This document shows, piece by piece, positions 11,810 to 23,200 of a stretch of DNA of 64,000 nucleotides. Location: contig NC_135362.1 in NCBI RefSeq assembly GCF_051622035.1, forward strand, positions 9,489,501-9,553,500, given 5' to 3'. Positions within the stretch are counted from its first letter, which is position 1, and each line of letters starts with the position of its first letter. Position numbers and translations under genes: made by a program. The notes below the pieces were generated by a model. That model worked only from the letters and a program-made list of their open reading frames with translations. It was not told the DNA's origin and made no database searches. The DNA is from Arctopsyche grandis. Taxonomy: Eukaryota; Arthropoda; Insecta; Trichoptera; Hydropsychidae.

Positions 11810-12390
11810 TTAGTTATTAAAATAGAATTATTCATTATCCAGAAAAAATAATTCAATTATATTTTCATTGGGTACATACAAAATTTAAAATGCTTAAAAT
11901 AATAATATATATTTAATCACAATCTAGCACACAATTTATTACATCGTGAATTGCAATATGATAATTAAATACGATGCCATTGCGCCAACGAAATCGTTCA
12001 AAAACTCGAAATCCAATTCAAAAAAATTTCGCGCTGACAAAACCATCTTTTGTTGTTCAATACTTTTCCAAAATTCATTGGCCATCGTGATTTCTTCAGT
12101 GCCTAAAAAAACAAATGTTAAATTAATATATTTTCAATTTATGATAAATGATTTATAGCTTCTTTTTAATTCCTTCGTTGCCTTAAATAATAATAAAAGC
12201 ATAAAACAAGTGAAATTTTTTCATTTATTATTTTACTCACTAAGTTTGTTTTCCAGAATAATTTTAATCAAACATCTCTCCGTTCTATGCACTTCATATT
12301 TGAGTAATTCAGACATCGATACTAAAATAGTTATCGTACAAACACTGTGTAAAATCTGCAGTATAGCTTGTAACAGTCGTACGTAAATAA
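11810..12390. repeat. 581-base segment identical to window bases 1-581
   Basis: Compared line by line with bases 1-581, I find no difference. It spans the 3' flank, exon 4, intron 3 and all but the first base of exon 3 of GrE. Identity stops at the exon 3 acceptor. Since bases 1-581 start at the window edge, the left limit of the repeat is not visible. Confidence 0.9.
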
Positions 12391-13381
12391 TCTGTGAATT
12401 TTGATAGTATTTTAATAATGATTCAAATTAAATATGAACGAAATCAATAATAGAACGATTAAACTTACCACGGGCTTACAAGTTAAATATACACAACCAA
12501 AAAATGCATCCACACACGTGACAAAAGCTATCAGTGGTAATAAAACTAACTGCATACAACAATAATAAAACATTATAAATCTAAATCATATAGAAATATG
12601 TATAGTAATAATAAAATATGTATGACAATACTTCCGAATTGTATAAACTGCATACTATATGAAAACTTTCCACCAGCCGTAAATAAATTTTATTCAACGA
12701 TTTTATATCGATATTGTTTGACACCACTGGTTGTATAGTTTCAAATTCTTCCATAAAAAAATTCACATTCATGTTCTTTCCCGATTTTAAATCTGCTATT
12801 TTTAAGCAAAGTTGTCTATTGAGATATTTTAACCGTATAAATGTAATATTCAACCAAAAAATCAATTGAACTAAACTTAGATCATTTTTCAAGAGCAAAA
12901 TATACATAATCATTGGTAATTGAAATATAAGACCGTAAGTTAAAAATATCGATATCACACAAAAAATTAAGAAAAATTGTAAAGCCACAATACTAGAACA
13001 TTTAGCGAATAAAATAAATCTAAATTTGCTTTGTACATAATCGAAATTTTTATATATTCTTGTAATCGCATTGAAATCGCACATTGTGCCTTTAATCCAG
13101 GACAAAACACTGAGTAGCATTATTGCAAAAAATAAAGTCGTGTAAAATAAATCTATAGCTTGTAATCTCTTCACTATTGGCAAACATTTAAACGTTGTTA
13201 TAGTAAAAATCAAAGCCAAAACTATAACATAAGCAGATTTGTAAGCTTTTCTTTTTTCAATATAATTGCCCTTTATCGTGTATAGGTTGTTACCCAAAAA
13301 ATCATTGATACAGTGAGATACTGAAGAAAATTGTCTCAAAATTGAAATATCGTTTACAAAATATCGATTTTGATCGTTCAT
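11939..13381 (-). CDS. Gustatory receptor (GrE), 7TM_7 family
   Basis: Exons 12632-13381, 12469-12549, 12241-12391 and 11939-12102 give 381 residues. I start at 13381 (MNDQNRYFVNDISILRQF) because all paralogues begin at this Met, although the frame stays open upstream to 13495. Donors are GTATTG, GTAAGT and GTGAGT. The C-terminal Gr motif is SYLIIILQF. Exon 1 shares LSWIKGT and LVQLIFWL with the array but is well diverged from GrB, GrC and GrD; its closest relative in the window is the pseudogene GrA. No disabling change is seen. Confidence 0.87.
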
Positions 13382-13636
13382 GTTTTTTTGTGTTATTTTT
13401 ATGTACATATGTGTGGATTCAACCGACTTTTCCAACAAATATAATGACAGTGACTTATGATGAATAATTTTTATGAAAGGATCGATAGCCGTCAAGGATA
13501 CTCAAATTAAACTTAATGTGAAATAATAACTGTTCTGAATAATCAATAGGTCACTTGTCGTTCGCCGTATCCAATTAGTTAGATGTCCAAATTTATGAAA
13601 ACATTAAAAGTATGTGTTTATATGCATATTTATAAG

Positions 13637-14608
13637 CAGGGACCCGAACCTTTATTTTTTTCGTTCCGGTTCGGTAAAAAAATATATATTTTTTATTTTA
13701 TTTTTACATAAATATATACCAGGAAGGCTTGACAGGAAGACCCCAATGCGCCTTCCTGGACAAGAAATTACAAACATGCAGCATTTTATTATTAAATAAA
13801 TCACTGTATTTCCAGAAGCTGAAGAACACGAAATACCAATTAATTAATTAATTAATTACAGAATTAACCCACTGAGACATCTATGGATTTAGATTTTGTA
13901 CATAATTTTTACAAATTATACACACAATAAATACAGAAGATTTTGTGACAACAGGAAAGATGATTTTGTGCCAATTTTGAGGAACCGTTTCAACAATGAT
14001 TAGATAAAATTGGCAAACTCTGATAAGAAACGATCGATTTGGAGTTACAAATACCCACAAATCTAACCAGCAGTATGGCGGATCGAACCCACTGATCACT
14101 TCAACTAAACATACACGCTACCATTAAGCCATACTGCTGGCTATATATACATATTTATACAGTACCGTTCAGAGAAATCGCATCACTAAAAAAAGGTCCC
14201 CTAATTTCTAAAATACTCTTTTTTTATTCAAAAGGGTAGTATTTCGAACATTTTGAGGTATTCTATTAAGTTCTTGTGCGGATTTCGAGTGAGTTACTGC
14301 GATTTGTGCGAAACTTGACGTGACGAAAAATTGGCAAATAATTTCGCTATCTTCAAAAGGATTGTCCACACGAAAAATTACGTTGCAGTTGAGATGTCAA
14401 CGGATAAGTTTAGCACATTTCCTCAAAAATAATCGAGAAACGTATTTTTAATATGCATTCCTGTATGTTTGTCCATTAATTCTATCATTCCAAAGTGTTA
14501 AATATAAATTTTACCGAACCGCAAAAAAATATCGATCGGTTCCGGTTTTCGTTCCGGAAAAAATAGCGGTTGTTCCGGTTTTCGGTTCGATTCCGGTTCG
14601 GCTCCATG
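13637..14608. mobile_element. hAT-like non-autonomous element interrupted by a SINE
   Basis: The left end is CAGGGACCCGAACC and the right end GGTTCGGCTCCATG, imperfect inverted termini. Flanks are TTTATAAG (13629-13636) and TTTATAAA (14609-14616), an 8-bp duplication with one mismatch, as hAT elements make. TTCCGGTTCGG-rich subterminal sequence lies at both ends. A complete SINE (13717-14143) and a further repeat (14158-14470) are nested inside. No transposase frame remains. Confidence 0.55.
13717..14143 (-). mobile_element. tRNA-derived SINE, full length
   Basis: Minus-strand copy. The tRNA-like head ends at 14143 (reverse of AGCCAGCAGTATGGCTTAATGG). Then comes the body (ACTCCAAATCGATCGTTTCTT, GTTTCAACAATG) and the distal CCAGGAAGGCGCATTGGGG...CCTTCCTGGTA tail, which is itself a short hairpin. 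Confidence 0.75.
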
Positions 14609-14917
14609 TTTATAAATATGCGTACAGAATGTATGTCCCGCAATATAAGTTTATATGTGAACATAAACACCATATGAAAAGAAAATATGCCGAGGGAAAA
14701 CGATATTTTCTCCACTTTACGACTTGTTTTCAACGCGTCTATCTTACCAGAATAAAAGATAGGTAAACGTGTCCTGACAAAATTGGTTTTGAATAATATT
14801 TTATACATAGAAAATATGAAAAATACACTAGTGTTGTGGCCGTTGATTTCAACGGGTGGCTTCGGAAAATAATTGATACACGGATTAAAATAAAATTATA
14901 TATATAAATATAGTAAC

Positions 14918-15122
14918 CGTTTCAACAATGGAATCAGATACATTTACAAGCTCTGATTGGAAACGATTGACATTGAGGCACAAATATCCAAGTCTGCCAG
15001 CAGCACCACAGATAATACTAGGGATAAATTATTTTCAATCGAGGTCAGCTCACGGAATAGAACCCGGCAACCTCTCGTTGGTTAGCATTAATTAAAACAC
15101 CAAGCAATGCTGCTGGTCCAAG
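14918..15122 (-). mobile_element. tRNA-derived SINE, diverged and truncated
   Basis: It contains the GTTTCAACAATG and GGAAACGATTGACATTGAGG body blocks and a degraded head ending GACCAGCAGCATTGCTTGG (reverse strand). The distal tail is absent. Confidence 0.6.
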
Positions 15123-15382
15123 TATACAAATTTTAAAAGATTGACACAATAAATAAACATTTATTTCATATTTTTTCATAAAATAGTCAAATTGTTTTTA
15201 TAACTGTAGCATGTTTGCCAATTTTACATGAAAACTAGTCCAACGACTTTCATGATATAATATTCATCCTACTACCTTTTTCAGAGGTAAAATATATATA
15301 ATACATATTATATATGTATATCAAAACTCATTTTGGAGATTAAATTATCCAATTTAACGCATTTTGCCTGTAACAAAATCAT

Positions 15383-15818
15383 AACCAGCAGCGTGGTCTA
15401 GTGGTGAATGTTGAATTATTTCGTACTTGATGTTACGAGTTCGATTCCCCGATAAGTCTCGTTGTTGGCCAGACCTTGGATTATCTAGGTCGATCGTTTC
15501 TTATCAGAATTTGCCAATTTTTCTGATCTTCATTGAAACGATTCCTGTAAAATTGGCGTTTCCTTCCCAATTTTCTGTTGCGAACCTTTAGTTATTGTTA
15601 TATCTTAGGTTTCGCCATATTGCTCACCATAGATGTCTCTGTGGTTGTTTATCGAATATAAAATTCGTATTGTTACGTGAAAGTTATTCATCGTTATTTA
15701 TAGTATTAATACGATGTTTGTAATAGATGTCAGATATTTAGATTTACATGTATCTATGTAATAATTATGTGGACCAGGAAGGCGCATTTGGGTTTACATG
15801 TTAAGCCTTCCTGGTATA
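15383..15818 (+). mobile_element. tRNA-derived SINE, second head type
   Basis: The head CCAGCAGCGTGGTCTAGTGG holds an A-box (TGGTCTAGTGG) and 40 or so bases later a B-box (GAGTTCGATTCCC), the pol III promoter of a tRNA. The body then joins the same GATCGTTTCTTATCAGAATTTG...CATTGAAACGATTCC and CCAGGAAGGCGCATTTGG tail as the other SINEs. It is not a tRNA gene: no acceptor-stem pairing closes the head. Confidence 0.75.
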
Positions 15819-15896
15819 TTTGTATATATGTATGTGAAAATATGTATGTAAAAATAAAAAATAAAAATAAAATAACTAATAAAGTAAAGTTTGTAA

Positions 15897-16717
15897 TAGG
15901 GATTCCGATCCCGGTATCCCGGTGTTTTCTGGTACCGTGAATCCCAGTGCTGAAACTAGTCTGAATACCGGGATTACGGTGTTGTCATAGTCCATTTGTT
16001 TGCTCTGAGGCGTTTCGACGCCAGCTCGCCGTTTCCATGAAATGATTTGAACGGCCTGAATTGTGTTGCAGATTTTGTGTTCAACTGCAATGATATTTTG
16101 AAGCATATATTGAGACCTGTGTTGTTCAGGATCGAACATGATCCGTTGTTTTTCAGTCGCAATGTGGATCTTCAATTGTTCAGATCTCATTACGCGGTGT
16201 GTGTTGTGCTAAGACGCTGTTGTTTCTGTTAATTGTACGAAAATTATCTATTTATTATAATATTTATATATTCAGTTCTTCGATATATAGTACTATAAAG
16301 ATAAACTATATTAAAATTAATTATTGAATAAAATTCATCGGTGTGATATTTTTGTACACGAAGTCAATGTAATTGCAGCTTTTATATTAGGTGGATTATT
16401 TCGTTGAATAATTACTAAACGGTATAAAAAATTAAAAACTATTTTATTATATAAAACTATTTGTAAAAAGCGAATCAATGAATCAAAGTGATGTTTTTTA
16501 ATTACATTATAGGATGTGTTGTTTTTTTAATCTAGCCGTGGTTTCGAACCAAAAATTTGAATATTTTTTGCGTGAAACATCGGGAGAGTGTGCAAAATGC
16601 AATTGAACATTTTCTTATACATTTAATTTCCCAGTGCTAGCACCGGGATCCCGAGATCGAAAATTCCCAGCACCGCAATCCCGATGCTGAAGAACCTTTC
16701 CGGTATTGGAAGCACTA
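15897..16717. mobile_element. hAT-like non-autonomous element, 821 bases
   Basis: The ends are TAGGGATTCCGATCCCGG and TTCCGGTATTGGAAGCACTA, i.e. imperfect inverted termini. Flanks are GTTTGTAA (15889-15896) and GTCTGTAA (16718-16725), an 8-bp duplication with one mismatch. A related copy starts at 19027. The interior has no convincing transposase, although a minus-strand frame at 15970-16190 is shared with the other copy. Confidence 0.55.
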
Positions 16718-17066
16718 GTCTGTAACAACCTAATATGAATTAAATGAATAATTTTATAATTCATTCATATCATATAACCCAAGAAAAAAAAACGATTTAC
16801 AAAACAAAGAATATTACATATATTTGAAATAAAATTGCAAGAACCGCTGTTTTATGTATGTACATTTTAATTCGATGAAAATGATTTAAAATTAGAAGAG
16901 GTACAAAAAAACGATTCGAATAACAAAATATATATATATTTAATACATTTATTGTTTTAAAATTAAATTAAAGACCATTTTCTGAAATTTCAAAGTATTT
17001 TTATCCAAAGCCATTTCATGTGAAGTAAAAATCTTGTACATATGTAGGTATTTATTAACTGCGAGT

Positions 17067-17580
17067 TTACATGCATTCAGGATGGAAGGGATGAAGATAA
17101 GTTCCAGCTACGCATCCCCTGGAACTCCTCCCCAATTTCATACAACGACCGACTACTCGTTTCATCACCTAAAACAAACAAAATTCATAACTATTACACT
17201 TTCATAAGCAAATCAGAAACGTGACCAAACAACGGCGAGTTTGGATTTCAAATTAAGCTTCTTAACGAATTCAAGACCGCTAGTCCTTAACATAAAACAC
17301 TTCATTTGCACAAGAACAAAATTAACAAACATTTTATACATTAATTATATTAATTCACTTCTCTCAAAAATAATATTATACAATAAACAACATACTCTAC
17401 CTGAAATTCAACATGACACACACCGTTAACTGAATCTTCAGGAGGCACAGGTTCAACTGAATTGGTCTTTCCTCCGTCAGTTATGTCATCTTCCACTAAA
17501 ATTTCAGTCATATGACCGTAGACAGACATCGAGTAAGAAATTACTAATATTAAACTAATCAAAGGCACTAGATTCTTCAT
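17067..17580 (-). CDS. Small secreted cysteine-containing peptide, unknown family
   Basis: Two exons, 17401-17580 and 17067-17168. The first encodes a clear signal peptide (MKNLVPLISLILVISYSMSV, cleavage likely near residue 22) and an acidic stretch. The donor CAG|GTAGAGT and acceptor TTTTAG join in phase 0 to give 93 residues. The C-terminal part has four Cys: one in GVCHVEFQ and three in GRCMKLGRSSRGCVAG...HPEC, ending in CM-stop. A dibasic KR (residues 63-64) could be a processing site. AATAAA follows the stop by about ten bases. A worse donor (GTGTGT) would give a Cys-free 82-residue form. I do not recognise the family; a shortened single-VWC-type or neuropeptide-like precursor is possible. 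Confidence 0.6.
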
Positions 17581-17639
17581 TTTGAAAGTCGTCTCAGTAG
17601 AACAGCAATCAAACATCAAGTGAAGATCCACTGCAAATG

Positions 17640-17660
17640 TCAAACCCATATATATAAGAA
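17640..17660 (-). promoter_or_regulatory. TATA box of the small secreted peptide gene
   Basis: TATATATGGGTTTG on the minus strand at about 17643-17656, some 75 bases upstream of the ATG. A TCACTT initiator-like hexamer sits about 30-35 bases downstream (17617-17622). Position only; not tested. Confidence 0.4.
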
Positions 17661-18256
17661 ACTTTTTACAGGGAATCCTTATAAAGGTTGCTTAATCAAC
17701 AGCTTGATAAAACCATATGTGTATATACAATCAAACATAATATGTACGAATATATCAATTAAATATAATGTAATAAATTTGAATTTATATAGTTTTATTA
17801 GTTAATAGTATCACTAAATAAATTTGATTACAAAACAAAACCTTTTCGCGTGCATAAATTTAAATTAGTCCGACAATAATGAAAATTAATATTCAAAAAG
17901 TTTATATCAAAGTTGTGATCAACTTAGTTGCAGTATAATAATTAAATAAATTGCAATTACAGCTATATAGCTACTTAAAAATACAAATCTAACTGAAAAA
18001 ATGTGATAAGCAGACATTTTCGTTTTATTTTCTTGTATAAAATCGTAAAATTTCCTGAAAGATTTATTCAATACACTGTTCAGAGACGAGATATGACTTT
18101 TCTTATAGATCTATGCCGAGTAAACACGAATCTGATAATAAAAAATGTTGATTGGCTCGAGATTCGGAGATATATGTGTTTTTTAAATCGTGTGATTTTT
18201 CTATATCTTGGTGTTGTTCGGTCGATGTCTCAAAATCTGTCAATTTTCTATTCAAA

Positions 18257-18472
18257 ATGAATATTGGAATCTATGGTCAGATATTTTGTCTTTCATTCGT
18301 AGTACTTTTCAGCTTTCAAATCTCTCTAAGTAGTCGTCCAGTTCAAATCAAAAGTCAAAAGTACTTATTTTCACTTAGGATTTTTTCCCATAAACATCTT
18401 TCAATAGAAAATACTCAATATAAAATAGTATTAACAGTGGGAATAAAGCACATTATAAACAAATATTTTTAA
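18257..18472 (+). CDS. Possible secreted peptide ORF, hypothetical
   Basis: Open frame of 71 codons from 18257. It begins MNIGIYGQIFCLSFVVLFSF, a good signal-peptide-like sequence, then ISLSSRPVQIKS and a basic, hydrophobic remainder. ATG context is TTCAAAATGA, like the peptide gene at 17580, which lies head-to-head about 680 bases away. A TATATATG occurs near 18170. No splice partner or homology is recognised, and AT-rich DNA can produce such frames by chance. Confidence 0.25.
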   Translation: MNIGIYGQIFCLSFVVLFSFQISLSSRPVQIKSQKYLFSLRIFSHKHLSIENTQYKIVLTVGIKHIINKYF

Positions 18473-19026
18473 AGGAAATCTTGATTTTATTGTGCAAATT
18501 AGATTAAATTAATCTAATCGAATCTATTCGAAATACGAAATTAATGAAACTTTAATAATATTCAAGTCCCATTATTCATATTAAATTGACTGATATTAAA
18601 TTCACGTAAAATAAAAAACCAAAATATTTATAAGAGATAAATTTTTATTGTGATTTTAAATCCTACAGGTAAAATTCACCAACTTATAAAGAGAAACAAA
18701 GAAGCATTATTTCTTCTGAGGTGAAATTTTTAATACAAATAATGTCAATTTCACTTCAAATGTTTTTGTTGTTGAAATCCGTTTTGATTTCATATGATTC
18801 CAGTACATAATATATCGAATCACAATTTTATGTTCCATCAACTCTTAATCTCCAGTTTGAGTTCTAATTCAAAGCAATATTCTTACAATAAAAATAAATG
18901 TATCATTAGTATTAAAAAACTTTCAATATAACGCTAAATAATATTAATTAATTGCATATTTGCTTTCTATCAAATTGAATTTCTCTAATATACAAAGTAT
19001 TTTTATCATAAACGATGTGTATAAAT
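18473..19026. other. AT-rich intergenic DNA
   Basis: No gene, repeat family or regulatory site recognised. Confidence 0.4.
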
Positions 19027-19665
19027 TAAGGCTTCCAATACCGAAATTCCGGTGATTTCTGGTACCGTGAATCCCAGTGCTGAAACTAGTCCGGGATTAC
19101 GGTTTTGGCAGGAATTTCTTTAAAAATATTATTTTTAAAAAAATAATAAGGAAACAACATTATATAATGAACAATGGGGGGGATGAACAATGACAGTCAT
19201 AGTCCATTTGTTTGCTCTGAGGCGTTTCGACGCCAGCTCGCCGTTTCCACGAAATGGTTTGAACGGCCTGAATTGTGTCGCAGATTTTGTGTTCAACTGC
19301 AATGATATTTTGAAGCATATATTGAAACCTGTGTTATTCAGGATCGAACATGATCCATCGTTTTCAGTCGCAATGTGGATTTTCAATTGTTCATATCTCA
19401 TTACGTGGTGTGTGTTGTGCTAAGACGCAGTTGTTTCTGTTAATTGTACGATAATTTATCAGTAAATTTTATTATAATATTTATATGTCCATTTCTTCGA
19501 TATATAGTACTATATTAAAATTAATTATTGAATAAAATTCATTGATGTGATATTTTTTTACATAAAGTCAATATAATTGCAGTTTTTATATTAGGTGGAT
19601 TGTTTCGTTGAATAAATACTAGGCGGTATAAACTATTTGTAAAAATCGAATCAATGAATCAAACG
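19027..19665. mobile_element. Second copy of the 15897-16717 hAT-like element, truncated
   Basis: The left terminus TAAGGCTTCCAATACCG matches the inverted right end of the 15897 copy better than that copy's own left end. The shared interior (CATAGTCCATTTGTTTGCTC, then GCGTTTCGACGCC onwards) runs to about 19665, where similarity ends. An insertion of about 60 bases (near 19111-19190) is absent from the first copy. Right end lost. Confidence 0.55.
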
Positions 19666-20233
19666 TTTAACCAAATACTCCATAGCCAAAGTGTACATAT
19701 GTACTTTGAATGCACAATATACACTACATATATGGATATTAATTTCAGTGCATAGATTTACCAGGAATCAGCTCATAATCCACTCACACTAATGAACTAT
19801 CAATATCAATTTAATCGGAAACACATTTCCAATATGTGGATTCTCTTACACAACCTCAAAACTGTTTTCATACAGTATAAATTCAAATTTTGAACCAAAA
19901 AGTAATACGTCGCATATAAAATTAAACTATAAATAGTTTCTAACCAAATCTCATTCATGTATAAGAAGTCTTAGAAGTCATTTTTTCCCATAACTATTAT
20001 ACGTATCTATATAAGGATACCATATAAAGAAGAAGCAATTAATTTCCATTTTTATTACATTAGTACCTACATATGTATGTGTGTGTGTATTCATAAAAAA
20101 CAATTTCAATCATATTCATTGTTTTAATTTTTACAAACATTACATTTTAACTTAAATATAAATGAACAATGGTATTCATATAAAAAGTATGATTAAACAA
20201 ATAGTGTCCATTACAAATATTTTAAATAACGAT

Positions 20234-23200
20234 TCAAGTGTCGGATGCCCAAAGTTTAAAGGTTCTATCGTAGGCACATGTAGCTATAAACTTATCATCT
20301 GGCGAGACATCCAAACCCATAACTTTACTATCGTGACCGATGAGAGTGCGTAACGGTTGCCAGGTGACATTCGCCCAAAGTTTAACGGAATTATCATAAC
20401 TAGCAGTCACAAGATAGTGACCGTTAGTCCGCTGATATCTAATACCTGAAAAATTACACAGCATTAAAATCGACTTCTACACAAAGTAAAACAAATTCAT
20501 TGAACAATACTAACCACTCAACAAATTCGTATGCGCAGGGATAGTATACAAAGAAACCCGACGACGTAAATCCCAAATTCGAGCACCGTTATCTCCACCA
20601 GCTGTGGCCAACTGGTACCCGGTGGGCGACCATTCAACGTCCAATATACTATGCTGATGTCCTTCCATTAACATAACGCAACGACCGGTACGCAGATCCC
20701 AAACTCGGCCAAAAGCATCTAATCCTCTAAAATAAAAATTATAAACATTAAATTCGTAATGTAAATTATACAGCTTAAAAGGCTATATTTTAAACGAATT
20801 AGTACCCGGTTGCAACTACTGAACCATCACACTGAAACGCAATACAATGAGGCGGCTTTGTGTGACCTTCCTGGTGTAGTAATTCCATACCGGCTTCCAA
20901 GTCCCAAAGCCTCCACGAGGTGTCCCGACAGCATGTTCCCAAATAGCGCCCTGATGGATGGAACGCAGTTCTAGACACTCGATTAGGTGCATGTCCAGAT
21001 AGTTCACCCATGGGTTCCTCACTAATAGTTTACAATTGATTAGCATAATATTACGAACACTGTATTCTTGGCATAGGGAGGGGAGATAGAAAACAGAATA
21101 TATGGGTTAGAAATAAGGCAAAGGTGGTTGATGTAGTGGTGAGAGTAGAGATTGGATGATTGATGGAGGAAAGAAGTGCTCGAATGGTACCCGAGAAAAT
21201 TTAAATAGGTGCAAGAAAGACCGCAGGTCGGGTTACCACCTTAGATACAGATCTCACTCAGAGATTATGACAATAAAAAAATATTTATTTATATAAATTA
21301 TTATTAATAAAAAAATCACATTTCGAAATTATAGAAAATAAAAACAGGTAAACAATATGAAAAATATGCTACCTATATCAATTAAAATATGAGCTGCTAT
21401 ATTTGAAATTGGCGTAAGTCCACTTTTCTTCATTTTGAGGAATATCTAGCAAAAAATTAAATATAATGTTTTAGGTTTCCAGTATTTAAAAATATTATAC
21501 TGATAGCCTGTAATACGTTTATTCTGCTTTTCTGAGAAACTGGACATATCGAATTAAAAGTATTAACCAGCAGTATGGCTCGGTGGTTGTGTACGTTAGC
21601 ACCGAGAGGTTACAGGGCTCGATCCTATGCTAATCTTTAATGCTGCTGGTCAGACTTGAATATTTGTGACTCCAAGCCGATCCCATCAAAGTTTACCAAT
21701 TTATCTGATTTCATTGTTGAAACGATTTTTCCTTCAAATTGGAAAAAACCACATTGTCACCAATATCTGAATTTGATTTATGTACAATATGTAAAAATTT
21801 ATGTCTCCATGGATTAATTCATTAATTGATTAATTTCGTGTTCTTCAGCATCTAGAAATTCAGCGATTTATGTATGTAATAAAAAATGCTGCAATGGTTG
21901 TAATTGGCTAGGAAGGCACATTGAGGTTTACCTTTTAGGCCTTCCTGGTATATACTATGTAAAAAAAAAGAAGTAATAAGAATATGTGAATTAAGTCAAA
22001 CAGAAATAGTGTTTTTGAAACTGAAAATTGGACTTGCGCCACATTCAAATATAACGGCTCATATAATAAATACAGTTTGTTTATGTAGACGTTTTCATAT
22101 ATATTTCTTGTTTGAAATGGCAAGCTTTACTTAATCGGCATTATCTGGTTTTTTTAGATATGCATGAAAGTCTCGACAACTCATATCGAAATTGAGTTTT
22201 GTGCATAGCTCTGATTTCACCAACTCAACCCGCATCTATTTCCCATAATGGAAAAAATCCCATTACTTATGAGTATCGATAGAATGCTACCAACAAGTTT
22301 TGGTAGTTCGGTGAAAACATTAGAGGAAAATATTTTTATCAGCAGGCAAATCGAGCTATTTGACAGAAGGATTTGGGATTTACTACACACCCGGAGAAAT
22401 AATACGACTACCTGGTTTACTATACACCCGGAGCCTGAATACGACTAACTGAAACCCGGAGACTCCATTCAAAACACTAGCCGCGGGTGGGATGGGTGGA
22501 TGAAATCAGAAAAATGTATGGAAGGAGATGGATGAGAATGGCCCAAAACAGAAACGAATGGAAGCATGTATGAGAGACCTTCATTTAGCAGTGGATGGCG
22601 ATTGGCTTTGATGAAATAATTATGAAATTTTACTATACAAACCTAGCTAAATTCCAAAGTAAAACGCTACCGTCATAACTACAAGACGCTAAGGAACATA
22701 TTCTAGCATCATCTTCTATGTCTGCATCTTTATTGATGAAATGCGGTGGTATTTTAGCTTGTGGTCGAAAAACTACAGCTCCAACTTGACATGTATGACC
22801 ACGCAGAGGATGTAAAGATTCACAGCTTGGTACTGACCATATATTGCACAGACCAGACCTAAAATATCGTATTAGCACAATACTGGTTAATAAGAAAATT
22901 TCATACTTTTCAACATAAGTAAGTAATGGTTTAATTTAGCAATGCCAATCTCTTAAATTTAGTTTCAAAATCAAACAAAGTTCCATATACCATGATGCCG
23001 TAACCAACATCTGTGAATCATTACTGAAATGACAGAAAGTAAGCGGACGAGATCCTCCGACTTGACTAGCAACTACTGCCATAGTACCGAGTCGTCGCTG
23101 CAGTTCTTGCCGAACTGCAGCTCTGGATGTGGGTCCTCCTCCACCTTCCTCTTCCTCTCTAGCTTTTTTTAATCTAAACAATTTAAATAATAAATTAACA

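Noticed and set aside
15390-15450. tRNA gene with A- and B-box
   Set aside because: The boxes are at tRNA spacing, but the acceptor stem does not pair and the sequence continues into the repeated SINE body; the same holds at 21570 and 35230.
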